A DNA stretch of 64,000 nt from Paenibacillus cookii (GCF_018333375.1 NZ_BORW01000031.1:1-64000); one strand, 5' to 3'. Shown: positions 7,193-16,008, counted from the stretch's first letter. Made by a program: numbers and translations. Notes: generated by a model from the letters alone, not told the origin.

Positions 7193-7969
7193 TTATTCCG
7201 CTACCCGTACGTAAAAGCGTTCTCCATGCCTGTCCACGACGACGGGCGATTCGAAAAATCCGCTCAGGTTTTCCGCCGTCAAAATGTCTTCCGTTTTGCC
7301 GCTGCCGACCGCTTCCCCGCGTCTCATGAGCAGCACATGGCTGAAGGCAGGCAAAATCTCCTCCGTATGATGCGTGACATAAATCAAGGTCGGGGCGTTC
7401 GGCTGGCGCACGAGCTCCGCAATGCTTTCGAGCAGGCGCTCCCGCGAAAAAATATCCAGCCCGTTGCAAGGCTCATCCAAAATCAAAATGCGGGGGTCCG
7501 CCATCAGCGCGCGGGCGATGAGCAGCTTCTGCTTTTCGCCCTGGGAGCAGGTCCGGTATTCGCGGTCCCACAAATGCCCGCAGCTAAGCGTCTCCATCAG
7601 TTCGCGGGCCCGCTCGAAATCTTCGTCGCTCGTTTTATCGTACAGGCCGATCGTGGCGTGTTTGCCGCTGATCACGATATGCTGCGTGCGGTCCGAAGCG
7701 TACAGCCGCTCTTGGAACGAATTGCTGACCCAGCCGATCGATTTGCGCAATTCGCGCAGGTCGACTTCGCCGAACAGATGGCCAAGGACGCGCACCGAGC
7801 CCTCCGAAGGCCAGATATAGCCGTTGACGATATTAAGCAGCGTCGTTTTTCCCGAACCGTTCAGGCCAAGCAGCGCCCAATGCTCCCCCGGTTTGACCTG
7901 CCAGCTGACATCCTTCATGAGCGTATGCTGCCCGCTTCTCCAAGTAATGTTTTGAATATCGATGATCAT
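7193..7969 (-). CDS. Orphan ABC transporter ATP-binding protein (YlmA/ModF-like)
   Basis: A 258-residue ATPase with Walker A GLNGSGKTTL, Q loop region SNSFQERL, signature CSQGEKQKLLIARAL (CSQGE in place of LSGGQ), Walker B ILILDEPCNGLD and switch His in YVTHHTEEILP. The divergent signature and the HHTEEI motif are typical of the YlmA/ModF-type soluble ATPases, which are often encoded without a permease. No membrane partner is found in the window. It diverges from the AraC regulator at 8188. Its role cannot be fixed from sequence; ModF-type molybdate functions or a regulatory role are both possible. Confidence 0.85.
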   Translation of the reverse strand: MIIDIQNITWRSGQHTLMKDVSWQVKPGEHWALLGLNGSGKTTLLNIVNGYIWPSEGSVRVLGHLFGEVDLRELRKSIGWVSNSFQERLYASDRTQHIVISGKHATIGLYDKTSDEDFERARELMETLSCGHLWDREYRTCSQGEKQKLLIARALMADPRILILDEPCNGLDIFSRERLLESIAELVRQPNAPTLIYVTHHTEEILPAFSHVLLMRRGEAVGSGKTEDILTAENLSGFFESPVVVDRHGERFYVRVAE

Positions 7970-8164
7970 GTTCGTATCTCCTCTCTCCAGTCCTGATTAG
8001 AAATGTCGTTCTCCACATGTTAAAACAAATCCGCGCGCTGTCAATACCGCCGCCCGGCCCGGCAAAGGCGGGAAGCGGCCGGCATTAACGGATTTCCCTT
8101 CATCTTACCCGGGTTATGGAGGCGTTGTCGCCGCGATAATTGCTGGCCTTGAAAGCTTTTTTTG

Positions 8165-8170
8165 CTATAA
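8165..8170 (+). promoter_or_regulatory. -10 element for the AraC-family gene
   Basis: Perfect TATAAT. A weak TTGCTG lies 19 bp upstream. Transcription would begin near 8177, which excludes the in-frame ATG at 8140 as the start. Confidence 0.5.
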
Positions 8171-8187
8171 TGTCAACAGGTGAAGCG

Positions 8188-8979
8188 ATGATGGAGATGA
8201 GTATTCGAACAGAACGGATGGAGCTTTTTAAGGGCGCCGACCGGTTTTCGAACCGGTCCCACCGCCACGGGCATTGGTATCAGGTGACCGTTCCGGTTCA
8301 AGGCGTATGCCATGTTATGATGGAAAATAAGCCTTACCGGCTGAACGGGGGCGAGGGATTGATCCAGCATCCGGGAACGGAGCATTTTTTGCGGCTTGAT
8401 GCGGATTCCAGCGTGATCATCATCAAAATCCGCGAGGATGCGCTGGGGCTCGAGCAGGCTTCCGGCAGTCTGCCGGAATTTGCGGTCCGTCAGCGGATGG
8501 ATCCGGGGGAGCTGTCCCGCCTGTTCCGGCATTGGACGTCGGAGCTGATGTTCGGCGATGCGCCGGACCCGCTTGCGGCGCAGGAGACGGAAATCCGGGT
8601 GCTCCATTATTTGCGGGCAACGCTGAACGGCTCCATCCCGGAACGCGGGCTTGAAAGCAAGGTTCGCGATGTGCATATCCATCAGGTGCTCGAATATATG
8701 CACGCTTATTATGCGGAGGCTGTTTCGGTCGATGACCTGGCCGCCGTCGCCAAGCAAAGCCGGTTTCATTTCATCCGGAATTTTCGCGAATGCACGGGCG
8801 TTACCCCGTACCAGTATCTGCTGATGCTGAGGGTGGACAAAGCCAAGCAGCTGCTCAAAAGCTCCGGCGATTCGGTGGCGGACATCAGCTGCAGCCTCGG
8901 CTTTTCCTGCACGAGCCAGTTCCACAGGGCATTCCGGAAATTCGCCGGCATGACGCCGGGCGAGTTCAGGCAAAGCTGA
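8188..8979 (+). CDS. AraC-family transcriptional regulator
   Basis: About 263 residues. The N-terminal cupin-like sensor (HRHGHWYQVTVPVQGVCHV, then LNGGEGLIQHPGTEHFLR) is followed by a C-terminal AraC DNA-binding domain with two helix-turn-helix units: VDDLAAVAKQSRFHFIRNFRE, and DSVADISCSLGFSCTSQFHRAFRKFAGMTPGEFR. The cupin His residues suggest ligand or metal binding. Tandem ATG codons at 8188, 8191 and 8197 follow AGGTGA; the exact one is uncertain. It diverges from the ABC ATPase gene, a possible target. An inefficient hairpin with a T-run lies at 9014-9046. Confidence 0.88.
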   Translation: MMEMSIRTERMELFKGADRFSNRSHRHGHWYQVTVPVQGVCHVMMENKPYRLNGGEGLIQHPGTEHFLRLDADSSVIIIKIREDALGLEQASGSLPEFAVRQRMDPGELSRLFRHWTSELMFGDAPDPLAAQETEIRVLHYLRATLNGSIPERGLESKVRDVHIHQVLEYMHAYYAEAVSVDDLAAVAKQSRFHFIRNFRECTGVTPYQYLLMLRVDKAKQLLKSSGDSVADISCSLGFSCTSQFHRAFRKFAGMTPGEFRQS

Positions 8980-9013
8980 AACTGGGAAGGAAAAACGGCG
9001 GAGATGAAAGTGC

Positions 9014-9046
9014 TTGAAAACGGGCCGCGGCTCGTTTTTTGTTCAA
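9014..9046 (+). terminator. Terminator after the AraC gene
   Basis: TTGAAAACGGGCC / GGCTCGTTTTTTGTTCAA: a long stem with two G-T pairs and a T-run inside. Confidence 0.7.
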
Positions 9047-9080
9047 ACTGTTCTTTTTTGAAGAAGAGAGGGGATAAACG

Positions 9081-9548
9081 ATGCGCAAAGAAAGCTTTAT
9101 CAAACCCGATCCGGCCGGCTGGCTTCAAAAGTTTCGTTTTTCGATTCCGATCAAAGTGCGCTACTGCGAAACCGACATGCTGGGACATGTCAACAATGTA
9201 AGCTATTTTATGTATTTCGAGCAGGGGCGCATCGAATATTTCGAAAATTTGGGCTTGTTCGATTCGATGTTCGGCACGGAAAAGGTTGCCGTCGTCGCCG
9301 ATCTCGAATGCCAATACCTGGAGCAAATGTACCGGAGCGACAAGGTTCAGCTTCATGTGCGGGTTGCTTCGATGGGAAGATCGTCCCTGGACGTGGAGTA
9401 TGCGGTAGTAGCGAACGACCGGCTCAAGGCGGCGGGACGCGGAGCGATCGTGCTGATCGATACGGGGAGCGGCAAAAGCACGCCGATTCCGGATGTTGTC
9501 CGCGGGGCGATTGCCGCTTTTGAGCAAGAAGGCTTGAGCGGGGTTTAA
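9081..9548 (+). CDS. Acyl-CoA thioesterase, 4-hydroxybenzoyl-CoA thioesterase family
   Basis: A 155-residue hot-dog-fold protein. The catalytic segment VRYCETDMLGHVNNVSYFMYFEQGRIEYF has the conserved Asp (ETDMLGHVNN) that polarises the thioester, as in YbgC/FcbC-type enzymes. It should hydrolyse cytoplasmic acyl-CoA thioesters; chain-length preference is not readable. The ATG follows AGAGAGGGG. A 45-bp gap separates it from the RNase H gene, so the two may be co-transcribed. Confidence 0.88.
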   Translation: MRKESFIKPDPAGWLQKFRFSIPIKVRYCETDMLGHVNNVSYFMYFEQGRIEYFENLGLFDSMFGTEKVAVVADLECQYLEQMYRSDKVQLHVRVASMGRSSLDVEYAVVANDRLKAAGRGAIVLIDTGSGKSTPIPDVVRGAIAAFEQEGLSGV

Positions 9549-9593
9549 GGTTTGGGCTGCAGCTTATTTTTTACTTAAGGAGTTTTTACGCAT

Positions 9594-10253
9594 ATGGCGA
9601 AATCGAAGTTTTACGTCGTTTGGGAAGGGAAAAAGCCGGGGGTTTACGCCACTTGGGCGGAGTGTCAGGCCCAGGTAAACGGCTATCCGGACGCCAAATA
9701 TAAATCGTACGAATCCCGCGCGGAAGCGGAGGCCGCATTCAAAGGCGGATGGAAAGGCAATTGGGGGCAAGGCAAGTCCACGTCCTCCAAAACGGCCGGA
9801 GGCGGGAAAGCCGGAGCCGGTAAACCTTCGCCTGCAGGCGAAGAGGAGATTGTGTACGACAGCATTTCGGTGGACGTGGGCACCCGCGGCAATCCCGGCC
9901 CGGTCGAATACAAAGGCGTCGATACGAGAACGGGGGAAATTTTGTTCTACGTCGGGCCGATCGAAAACGGCACGAACAATTTGGGGGAGTTTATCGCCAT
10001 CGTGCATGCATTGGCTTACCTGAAGAAGCTGGGCAGCAGCAAAACGGTGTACACCGATTCCCAAACCGCTTTGGCCTGGGTTCGCAAGAAAAAGCCCGCA
10101 ACGACGCTCGCCAGGAACGAGTCCACGCGCAAAATTTGGGAGCTCACCGACCGTGCGGTGCAGTGGCTTGAAAACAACACCTACGAAAACAAAATTTTAA
10201 AGTGGAACACGGAGAAATGGGGCGAAATCAAGGCGGATTTCGGGCGGAAGTAA
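9594..10253 (+). CDS. Ribonuclease H with N-terminal viroplasmin/RNase H hybrid-binding domain
   Basis: A 219-residue protein. Residues 1-50 form the hybrid-binding domain (KFYVVWEGKKPGVYATWAECQAQVNGYPDAKYKSY), which grips RNA:DNA duplexes. A Gly/Lys/Ser-rich linker follows, then the catalytic domain with the acidic residues in ISVDVGTRGNPG, NNLGEFIAIVHAL and VYTDSQTALAWV and the last Asp in KADFGRK. It degrades the RNA strand of RNA:DNA hybrids. This domain order is known from eukaryotic RNase H1 and several Bacillales enzymes. The ATG follows AAGGAG. The linker is longer and lower in complexity than usual. Confidence 0.9.
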   Translation: MAKSKFYVVWEGKKPGVYATWAECQAQVNGYPDAKYKSYESRAEAEAAFKGGWKGNWGQGKSTSSKTAGGGKAGAGKPSPAGEEEIVYDSISVDVGTRGNPGPVEYKGVDTRTGEILFYVGPIENGTNNLGEFIAIVHALAYLKKLGSSKTVYTDSQTALAWVRKKKPATTLARNESTRKIWELTDRAVQWLENNTYENKILKWNTEKWGEIKADFGRK

Positions 10254-10285
10254 GCGCGGGGCATGCATAAGCATGGACAGCAAAA

Positions 10286-10307
10286 CAGCGATACGATCGT
10301 ATCGCTG
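10286..10307. repeat. 22-bp perfect palindrome without loop
   Basis: Each half is CAGCGATACGA, followed directly by its complement. It lies 32 bp past the RNase H stop and before the terminator. Zero loop length suits a protein-binding site better than a transcription hairpin. Confidence 0.75.
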
Positions 10308-10355
10308 AAAGCGAAGGACGTTTCTCGCCCCCGCGAACCCGATCGATAACAGGAT

Positions 10356-10397
10356 AGCCGTCCCAAGGCCGACATGACCGGCAGGGACGGCTTTTTT
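10356..10397 (+). terminator. Terminator between convergent genes
   Basis: AGCCGTCCC, inner stem GGCCG/CCGGC, GGGACGGCTTTTTT. The T-run is on the plus strand. Confidence 0.85.
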
Positions 10398-10458
10398 GTT
10401 TTTGGACGGTCCGATCCTTGCAGCGAACAGAGGCAAACATGGACGGTCCGTGCCGCCG

Positions 10459-12438
10459 TTACTCCGGTTTCCCGTATTCCAGCACGACCATCTGGTGGCA
10501 TTCCAGCTCAGGGATGACGTACGTTAATTTCTCACCGTCTTGCTTAAAATCGAGCGGCTTTCTTTGCGGAGCCAGGTATACGGCGTTGACGGCTTCGGGA
10601 ATGCGGAGCTCCATGGATACGTGATAGACCGGCAGGATGTCCTCGATCACTTCGACGCCTTTCCCCCGCCTTACCGGCGAGGCGTACAGCGCATGCTGCA
10701 CGTAGCGGGATTTCGACGCCTGCTTCTGCAGGGTGACGGTGCCTTGGGCCTTCAAGGTAGTGCGCAGCGTAGGCTCCGGCAGCAGGCGGCTCAGCGCGTA
10801 CAACACCGTTTCTTTCAGCACAAGGCTCCCTTTCACGGCATAATCTTCGAAGACGTTCCAGGCGATATAGATGCCATTGCGGCTTTCGACCATGCCCGGA
10901 CCGCCGTCCGTGCCGCTGCTTGGCGTATGCTGATGGGAGCAGAAGGCGAACGCGTCCCGGTTGAAATACGGGTCTTCCCTCCGCCCGAGCTCCGTGCCGG
11001 TTTCAGTCAGCTCGACGCGCTGGCCTTCCGAATAGAAGACAAACGCCGCTCCGCCCAGGCTTGCGAGCGGGTGGAGCGGGCGGTAATAATCCGGACGGTA
11101 GGGATTCGCTCCGGCATGCCGGACGCCCAAATCCAGCGCAAAACCGTCCCGGTCCGCCCACAGTCCCGATTCTCCCGTCGCCAGCAGGCGTCCGCCCTGG
11201 GCGAGATAGGCCGACAGCTTGGCATGCAGAGGTTCGTCGATGCGGATCCGGTCGGGCAAAATGACCACTTGATAGGCGTCAAAATCGCTTTCAAGGTCCA
11301 CCACGTCAAACAGGATATGGCCTTCGGTCAGCATGCGGACAGCCCCTGCATCGGCTTGGCCGGTAAAGCTGTCATGCCCGCCGTCCGATGCATGCGAGCC
11401 GGCGGCTTCGACGGAAAGCAGGGCCACGTCGGCGACATTCGCCGCATCGCGGCACCATTCTTCTTTCGCCTCTACCTCCGCGTAAGCGCTGCCGATAAGC
11501 CGGTAGGTCGCTTCGTCCATCCGTCCCAGGGGATGAAGCTGGTCGCCGATCGAGCAGGCCGCCCCATGGGCAAGGCTGAGCGCCGTCTCGTAGCGGAGCG
11601 CGTTCGGATGTTTGTACCCCCCGAATTCCCCCCAGGTGGTGTGGAACTTTCCGGTCATGCCGAGGAAAGGCGTCCCGAGCGGCTGCACGTAACGCGCCGA
11701 CAGCGGAAAATGGTCGTAGCCCCAGCCGCCGGTAGGGAGCGACTCCAGCTCCAGGTGCGTGTTCATCCCGGCCAGATCGCGGCGGCCGCGCCGGATATGG
11801 CCGCCGTTGTGGAACACCGGCAGGCCGGGGTTGTGGGCATCCACCGTTTCCCGGACGCGCCGGGTGTAGTTGGCGTAGGTTCGCTCCCATAACGGTTTCA
11901 TGCCTTCCGCGTCGCGCGGGTCGAGCCCCTCGGCCCTTGCTTCGGCGACGCAGCTCGCGCAATAGCATTCCCTCACGCCGACGATGTCCAAAAAGATGCC
12001 GTCGGCCTCGTAGTTTCGGACGACCTCGGCGATTTGCGACAGCAGAATGTCGAGATACGGGGTATTCAGGCACAGCAGGTGATATCCGGGCCTGAACAAA
12101 TCCTCGCTGCCGCCGTAACGCGGGCGCACCCACCACTCGGGATGGCTGACGGCCAGCCTCTCGTCGAATCCGGCGGATAAGTAGACGGGCGTTTTAACGT
12201 CGATGTCATGGGCCGCCTCGATCATTGCCCCGAGAAGGTCAAAAGTAAGCCCCGGATGGATGCGGTTGGCTTCGGACGGGTGATAGGCCCATCCGTGATG
12301 GCATTTGGAAAAGACGGTGATGGAATCTACATGCCCAAGCTTCAGCATCTGTTGGAACTGTTCTTTTTCGAACCTGCTGCCAATACGGTCGATCGCTTCC
12401 GACGTATGAAAATCGAGGTGTACCTGGCGAAAACGCAT
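10459..12438 (-). CDS. Putative glycoside hydrolase (GHL6-type TIM barrel, beta-galactosidase trimerisation-like domain)
   Basis: A 659-residue cytoplasmic protein. The N-terminal part looks like a (beta/alpha)8 barrel of the hypothetical glycosyl hydrolase 6 type: FRQVHLDFHTSEAIDRIG, VDSITVFSKCHHGWAYHPS, VKTPVYLSAGFDE, YEADGIFLDIVGVRECYCASC and LPVFHNGGH, with Asp and Glu candidates in DGIFLDI and HLELESLPTGGWGYDHFP. Residues about 370-450 resemble a trimerisation/GATase-like fold (DAYQVVILPDRIRIDEPLHAKLSAYLAQGGRLLATGESG). A beta-rich C-terminus follows. It probably cleaves an imported oligosaccharide; the substrate is unknown. It is divergent from an AraC regulator at 12666, the likely controller. 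Confidence 0.8.
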   Translation of the reverse strand: MRFRQVHLDFHTSEAIDRIGSRFEKEQFQQMLKLGHVDSITVFSKCHHGWAYHPSEANRIHPGLTFDLLGAMIEAAHDIDVKTPVYLSAGFDERLAVSHPEWWVRPRYGGSEDLFRPGYHLLCLNTPYLDILLSQIAEVVRNYEADGIFLDIVGVRECYCASCVAEARAEGLDPRDAEGMKPLWERTYANYTRRVRETVDAHNPGLPVFHNGGHIRRGRRDLAGMNTHLELESLPTGGWGYDHFPLSARYVQPLGTPFLGMTGKFHTTWGEFGGYKHPNALRYETALSLAHGAACSIGDQLHPLGRMDEATYRLIGSAYAEVEAKEEWCRDAANVADVALLSVEAAGSHASDGGHDSFTGQADAGAVRMLTEGHILFDVVDLESDFDAYQVVILPDRIRIDEPLHAKLSAYLAQGGRLLATGESGLWADRDGFALDLGVRHAGANPYRPDYYRPLHPLASLGGAAFVFYSEGQRVELTETGTELGRREDPYFNRDAFAFCSHQHTPSSGTDGGPGMVESRNGIYIAWNVFEDYAVKGSLVLKETVLYALSRLLPEPTLRTTLKAQGTVTLQKQASKSRYVQHALYASPVRRGKGVEVIEDILPVYHVSMELRIPEAVNAVYLAPQRKPLDFKQDGEKLTYVIPELECHQMVVLEYGKPE

Positions 12439-12534
12439 CGTGAATGTCCTCCTTTGGTTTGGAAAGGGATTTCTTTTCCTAAAGGTAACGGAAACGCAGC
12501 CGGCGAACTACGCAAAATAGCGACTTCATATCGC

Positions 12535-12642
12535 ACGATATCGACCTTCGCACCATGACCGGAGTGATGGGGGATGTTAATATAGAACATAATGGATCCG
12601 TTTTCAGAAGTACCGGTTTTATTGGGTTTAAAACGATATCGA
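12535..12642. repeat. Two ACGATATCGA sites in the divergent promoter region
   Basis: The 10-bp sequence ACGATATCGA (palindromic core CGATATCG) is found at 12535-12544 and 12633-12642, between the divergent hydrolase and AraC genes. Candidate operators for the AraC regulator. Confidence 0.5.
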
Positions 12643-12665
12643 TTTGAACAAGGGAGGGGAGCCCG

Positions 12666-13535
12666 TTGAAATGCCTGGAGCTTGCGATCCCGCCGCTGCC
12701 GTCGCTGGTGACCGTCGGACATGCGATGTGGTTGCCGGGGAACTGCCATTTTGAAAGGTCATTTGACGTGTATGACGTCATCTTCGTCAAAAGCGGCGCC
12801 ATGTATATGCGGGAGGATCGGGAGGAATACGTAATCCGGGGCGGGCAATTGCTGGTGCTGGAACCGGGGAAAACCCATGCGGGCAGCGCCCCGTGCACGG
12901 AAGAAACGGAGGTCTACTGGGTGCATTTCAAGCATGCCGCGGCGCTCAGAAGGCTGGACGCAAAGGACATTCCGTGGTCTGCCGTCCTTCCGCAGGGGCG
13001 CGACAGCGATACGAAGCCATCCGATCAGACAATGTACCTTCCGAAGCATGGCGACGTGCCCTTCGCCAAACTGCTGCCGGCCTTAAACCGCATGGTCAAG
13101 CTGAATGCGCAGCTGTCCGTGGAGGAGGCGCTGCAGCTGCAGACGTTGTTCGGCGAGCTGCTGGGCACGCTGCAAACGGAAGCGAAAGCGAGGCCCGCCC
13201 CGCGTTCGTCCGAGCTGGCGAAGGAAGCGGTCCTGTATTTGCAAAACCATTGGAGCGAGCCGTTCCATTCCAAAAGCATGGAGGACGCGCTCCATTTTCA
13301 ATTCGACTATATTACGCGCTGCATGAAAAAATATACGGGCATGACGCCGCTTCAATACGTGCACCATCTTCGGATTTCCCATGCGGTCACGCTGCTGGCG
13401 CAGACCACCTTGTCCGTGCAGGAAATCGCCGAAAGGGTCGGCATCCCGAACGCCAGCTTTTTCGGCAGGCTGTTCCGCGAGCGTATGGGAATCACGCCCG
13501 GACAATACCGTCTTCAACGGCAGCGCCAATTATAA
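12666..13535 (+). CDS. AraC-family transcriptional regulator, likely controls the divergent hydrolase
   Basis: A 289-residue regulator. The N-terminal cupin (FDVYDVIFVKSGAMYMREDREEYVIRGGQLLVLEPGKTHAG) is of the AraC ligand-binding type. The C-terminal domain has FHSKSMEDALHFQFDYITRCMKKYTG and LSVQEIAERVGIPNASFFGRLFRERMGITPGQYR. The start is TTG at 12666, 6 nt after AGGGAGGGG; the nearby ATG at 12671 is out of frame. Sugar-responsive AraC regulators next to glycosidases are usually activators of the neighbouring gene. Confidence 0.88.
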   Translation: MKCLELAIPPLPSLVTVGHAMWLPGNCHFERSFDVYDVIFVKSGAMYMREDREEYVIRGGQLLVLEPGKTHAGSAPCTEETEVYWVHFKHAAALRRLDAKDIPWSAVLPQGRDSDTKPSDQTMYLPKHGDVPFAKLLPALNRMVKLNAQLSVEEALQLQTLFGELLGTLQTEAKARPAPRSSELAKEAVLYLQNHWSEPFHSKSMEDALHFQFDYITRCMKKYTGMTPLQYVHHLRISHAVTLLAQTTLSVQEIAERVGIPNASFFGRLFRERMGITPGQYRLQRQRQL

Positions 13536-13840
13536 GGCAACAAGAGGGCGTCTGAAAGGGGCCTCGATTTTCAGCGCCGCCTCGTTCCAGCCTGGAGCAG
13601 CGGGCCATCCGAAGGGCGAAGCAGCAAACGACGAAACACAAATCAGCAAACAGGCCTCCCCGAAAATCGCTGTAAAGGACAAGAACATGTTCCCGGCGCT
13701 TTCAAGCGCGTTCGCTCTAGGAGAAATGAGTTTCAGATCCATTTGAGTTCTTCAACCAAAGTACAACAACCTCACCTAATTCAAAGTGATAATAGAGCTC
13801 TGTTGTACATTCAGTGAACATTCGGAGGAATAGAAAACTG
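13536..13840. promoter_or_regulatory. Intergenic region with an inverted repeat around a -10 box
   Basis: No gene is seen in the first 200 bp. The 8-bp inverted repeat GTACAACA (13761-13768) / TGTTGTAC (13801-13808) flanks TGATAAT (13787-13793), a plausible -10 of the lipoprotein gene, so it may be an operator. Confidence 0.45.
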
Positions 13841-14767
13841 ATGATCGTATCTTTTAAAGACATAAAAATGGCACTCGTCTTGCTTCTTTTGTTCATAATA
13901 ACCATTACGGGATGCTCCGCCAAAATGCCCGTATCTCCAAACGAAGATCATTCTTCAACGGATCTGCCTCAAAATACGTCCACCACAACCGAGACCGGGA
14001 ATGAAACACCGCTTGCCGAAGTGACGAACATGCCATCAAACCCGCCGGTTGAGTATGATCCTGCCTGGCCGGACCGAACGGTACGCTCTTCGAGCGGGCA
14101 TCTTGTGAATAGTTGCGTGCCAGAGAAGCTGCGCGATCAAGCGACTACTTGGACAACCAGCGACGGGGTGTATCTGTCGGCACTTGTGCTTGGGAGCGGA
14201 AGCAAAGGAGTCCTGCTGGCACACGAGCAAGGCTATAACATCTGCTCTTTTCTTGACATAGGTACTGAACTGGCGGATAGCGGATATTTGGTTGTTATCC
14301 CTGAATATCGCAATCACGGCGCCTCACAGAATTTCCCGGAGGATAATCAGAATATAGATCGTGATGCAGATGCAGCCTTAAGCGAACTCAAACGATTGGG
14401 TTCACAAAAAGTGTTTTTGGCAGGGGCATCATGCGGCGGTACGACAGCAATCATTGCAGGCGTTCGCCAAGAGCTGCCTGTCGAGGGACTCATTATTCTG
14501 TCTTCTCCTGCACAATGTGGCCCGCATGATGCGATTCCAAGCGTCAAAAAGATGAAAGCGCCATCCCTGTTTGTTTTTTCACCCGGTGATTATGGAGGAT
14601 CGATTGAAAAAGAAGTGCGCAAATTATATCAAGCATCCGGAGCAACGGATAAAGAGCTCATCGTGGATCCGAGCGGTTATCACGGAACCGATATGTTTCA
14701 TAGGGGAGAGCAGGGTGACGCACTAAAGTCCAAACTGATTGATTTTGTTAAAAAGGTATTTCATTAA
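13841..14767 (+). CDS. Alpha/beta-hydrolase lipoprotein
   Basis: About 308 residues. The signal peptide ends in a lipobox (LLFIITITGCSAK), so the protein should be anchored to the outer face of the membrane. A Ser/Thr/Pro-rich stretch is followed by a dienelactone-hydrolase-like fold: VLLAHEQGYNICSF, VVIPEYRNHGAS, the nucleophile elbow LAGASCGGTTA (GxSxG), APSLFVFSPGDYGG and a final His in DPSGYHGTDMF. The region is more AT-rich than its neighbours and uses different codons, hinting at transfer. The start at ATG 13841 follows GGAGGA at a longish 11 nt; GTG 13814 is less likely because it includes that site. Esterase or lipase activity is inferred; the substrate is unknown. Confidence 0.8.
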   Translation: MIVSFKDIKMALVLLLLFIITITGCSAKMPVSPNEDHSSTDLPQNTSTTTETGNETPLAEVTNMPSNPPVEYDPAWPDRTVRSSSGHLVNSCVPEKLRDQATTWTTSDGVYLSALVLGSGSKGVLLAHEQGYNICSFLDIGTELADSGYLVVIPEYRNHGASQNFPEDNQNIDRDADAALSELKRLGSQKVFLAGASCGGTTAIIAGVRQELPVEGLIILSSPAQCGPHDAIPSVKKMKAPSLFVFSPGDYGGSIEKEVRKLYQASGATDKELIVDPSGYHGTDMFHRGEQGDALKSKLIDFVKKVFH

Positions 14768-14777
14768 AATAAACTCG

Positions 14778-14833
14778 AAAAAGCCCCGCACTCCCGAATC
14801 GTTCATGCCATTCCGGGGAGGACGGGGTTTTTT
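14778..14833. terminator. Bidirectional terminator
   Basis: AAAAAGCCCCG, second stem CTCCCG/CGGGGAG, CGGGGTTTTTT, between convergent genes. Confidence 0.9.
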
Positions 14834-14891
14834 GAAGAGGTTCGAATGTATAAGTTCTCAGGCTAGCCGACATCGACATCACGTTAAAAAC

Positions 14892-15971
14892 CTAAAGATC
14901 CGCCGCGACGCGAAAACCGGTATTGCCCGTCGAGCTGTCCGGGGTATTACCGCTTCGGGCCGCCACGCGGTAACGGTTGCAGTAGGAATGATGGCAAAGG
15001 TAAGAGCCGCCCTTAAGCACGCGCGCCTCGCCCTCGGCGGGTCCTGCCGGGCGCTCCGTCGAGCCGCGCTGCCCGGGATCGCGCGTAAACCAGTCGGCGC
15101 ACCATTCCCAGACGCTGCCCGAAACGTTATAGAGGCCGTACCCGTTCGGTTCATAAGCGTCAACCGGGGCGGTGCCGAAATATCCGTCGCTGGCATGGTT
15201 TTTCGTCGGAAATACGCCCTGCCAAATGTTGCACCGGTGCTCCCCGTTGGGACGGAGGACGTCGCCCCACGGGTAACGTTTGCCTTCGAGCCCTCCGCGG
15301 GCCGCCGCCTCCCATTCGACTTCGGTCGGCAGGCGTACGCCGGCCCATCGGCAGTAGGCCTGGGCGTCGTTCCATGAGACGTGCACGACCGGATGGTTCA
15401 GCCGATCGGCAATGCTGCTTCCCGGCCCTTCGGGCGCTCTCCAGCAGGCGCCTTCAACCCCGTGCCACCACGGCGTTTGCTGAGGCGACCCGACGATGGC
15501 GACCTTCCCGGGTTCGGGCAGCAGCAGGTGAAACACGTACGACCAGCCGAATTGTTCCGCTTCCGTCACATACCCCGTGCTGTCGACGAACGCCGCAAAA
15601 TCGGCATTCGTTACGGCGTAGGGCGACATGCGGAACGATTGGACGCGCACCCGTCTGGCCGGCCCTTCGGCATCGGAAGGGAACCCTTCCTGATCATCGG
15701 TGCCAAGCCAATATTCGCCCTCCGGAATGACGGGCCATGAAGAGGGATCCGGGCGCAAAGCTCCGGGTGCCTGCGATTCGCTTGCGGGAGCCGCTGCCGC
15801 GGCGGTTTGGGCTTCGGCTGGTATTCGTGCCGACTCCATGGCAGGGGTGCCGCAGCCGGCCGATCCGGCGACGGCCTTCCTTTTTGCCGCGCAGCAGGGA
15901 GAAACGTTGCGGTCTTGATGCGGTTCGTGGTCAGGTTTGTCGGGCATTCCAAACGTGGATGCGGCTGACAT
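14892..15971 (-). CDS. Formylglycine-generating enzyme (sulfatase-modifying factor)
   Basis: A 359-residue FGE-fold protein. It oxidises the cysteine of the CxPxR motif in type I sulfatases to formylglycine. Motifs: PEGEYWLGTDDQEGFPSDAEGPARRV, YAVTNADFAAFV, PVVHVSWNDAQAYCRWAG, RLPTEVEWEAAARGG, GLYNVSGSVWEWCADW and the C-terminal LKGGSYLCHHSYCNRYR. The two active-site cysteines of true FGE are present (Cys326, Cys331), which separates it from the many FGE-like proteins that lack them. The N-terminal 70 residues are Ala-rich with a CC pair. The start follows AGAGGAG. It ends a minus-strand run with ROK and ChrA genes, 2.8 kb from a sulfatase with the substrate motif. Confidence 0.93.
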   Translation of the reverse strand: MSAASTFGMPDKPDHEPHQDRNVSPCCAAKRKAVAGSAGCGTPAMESARIPAEAQTAAAAAPASESQAPGALRPDPSSWPVIPEGEYWLGTDDQEGFPSDAEGPARRVRVQSFRMSPYAVTNADFAAFVDSTGYVTEAEQFGWSYVFHLLLPEPGKVAIVGSPQQTPWWHGVEGACWRAPEGPGSSIADRLNHPVVHVSWNDAQAYCRWAGVRLPTEVEWEAAARGGLEGKRYPWGDVLRPNGEHRCNIWQGVFPTKNHASDGYFGTAPVDAYEPNGYGLYNVSGSVWEWCADWFTRDPGQRGSTERPAGPAEGEARVLKGGSYLCHHSYCNRYRVAARSGNTPDSSTGNTGFRVAADL

Positions 15972-16008
15972 GGCGAAAACTCCTCTCTGGGTGGAAGGTT
16001 CAAACCGA

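Noticed and set aside
10540..11892. 450-codon plus-strand open frame
   Set aside because: Opposite the glycoside-hydrolase-like gene, whose product has coherent barrel motifs.
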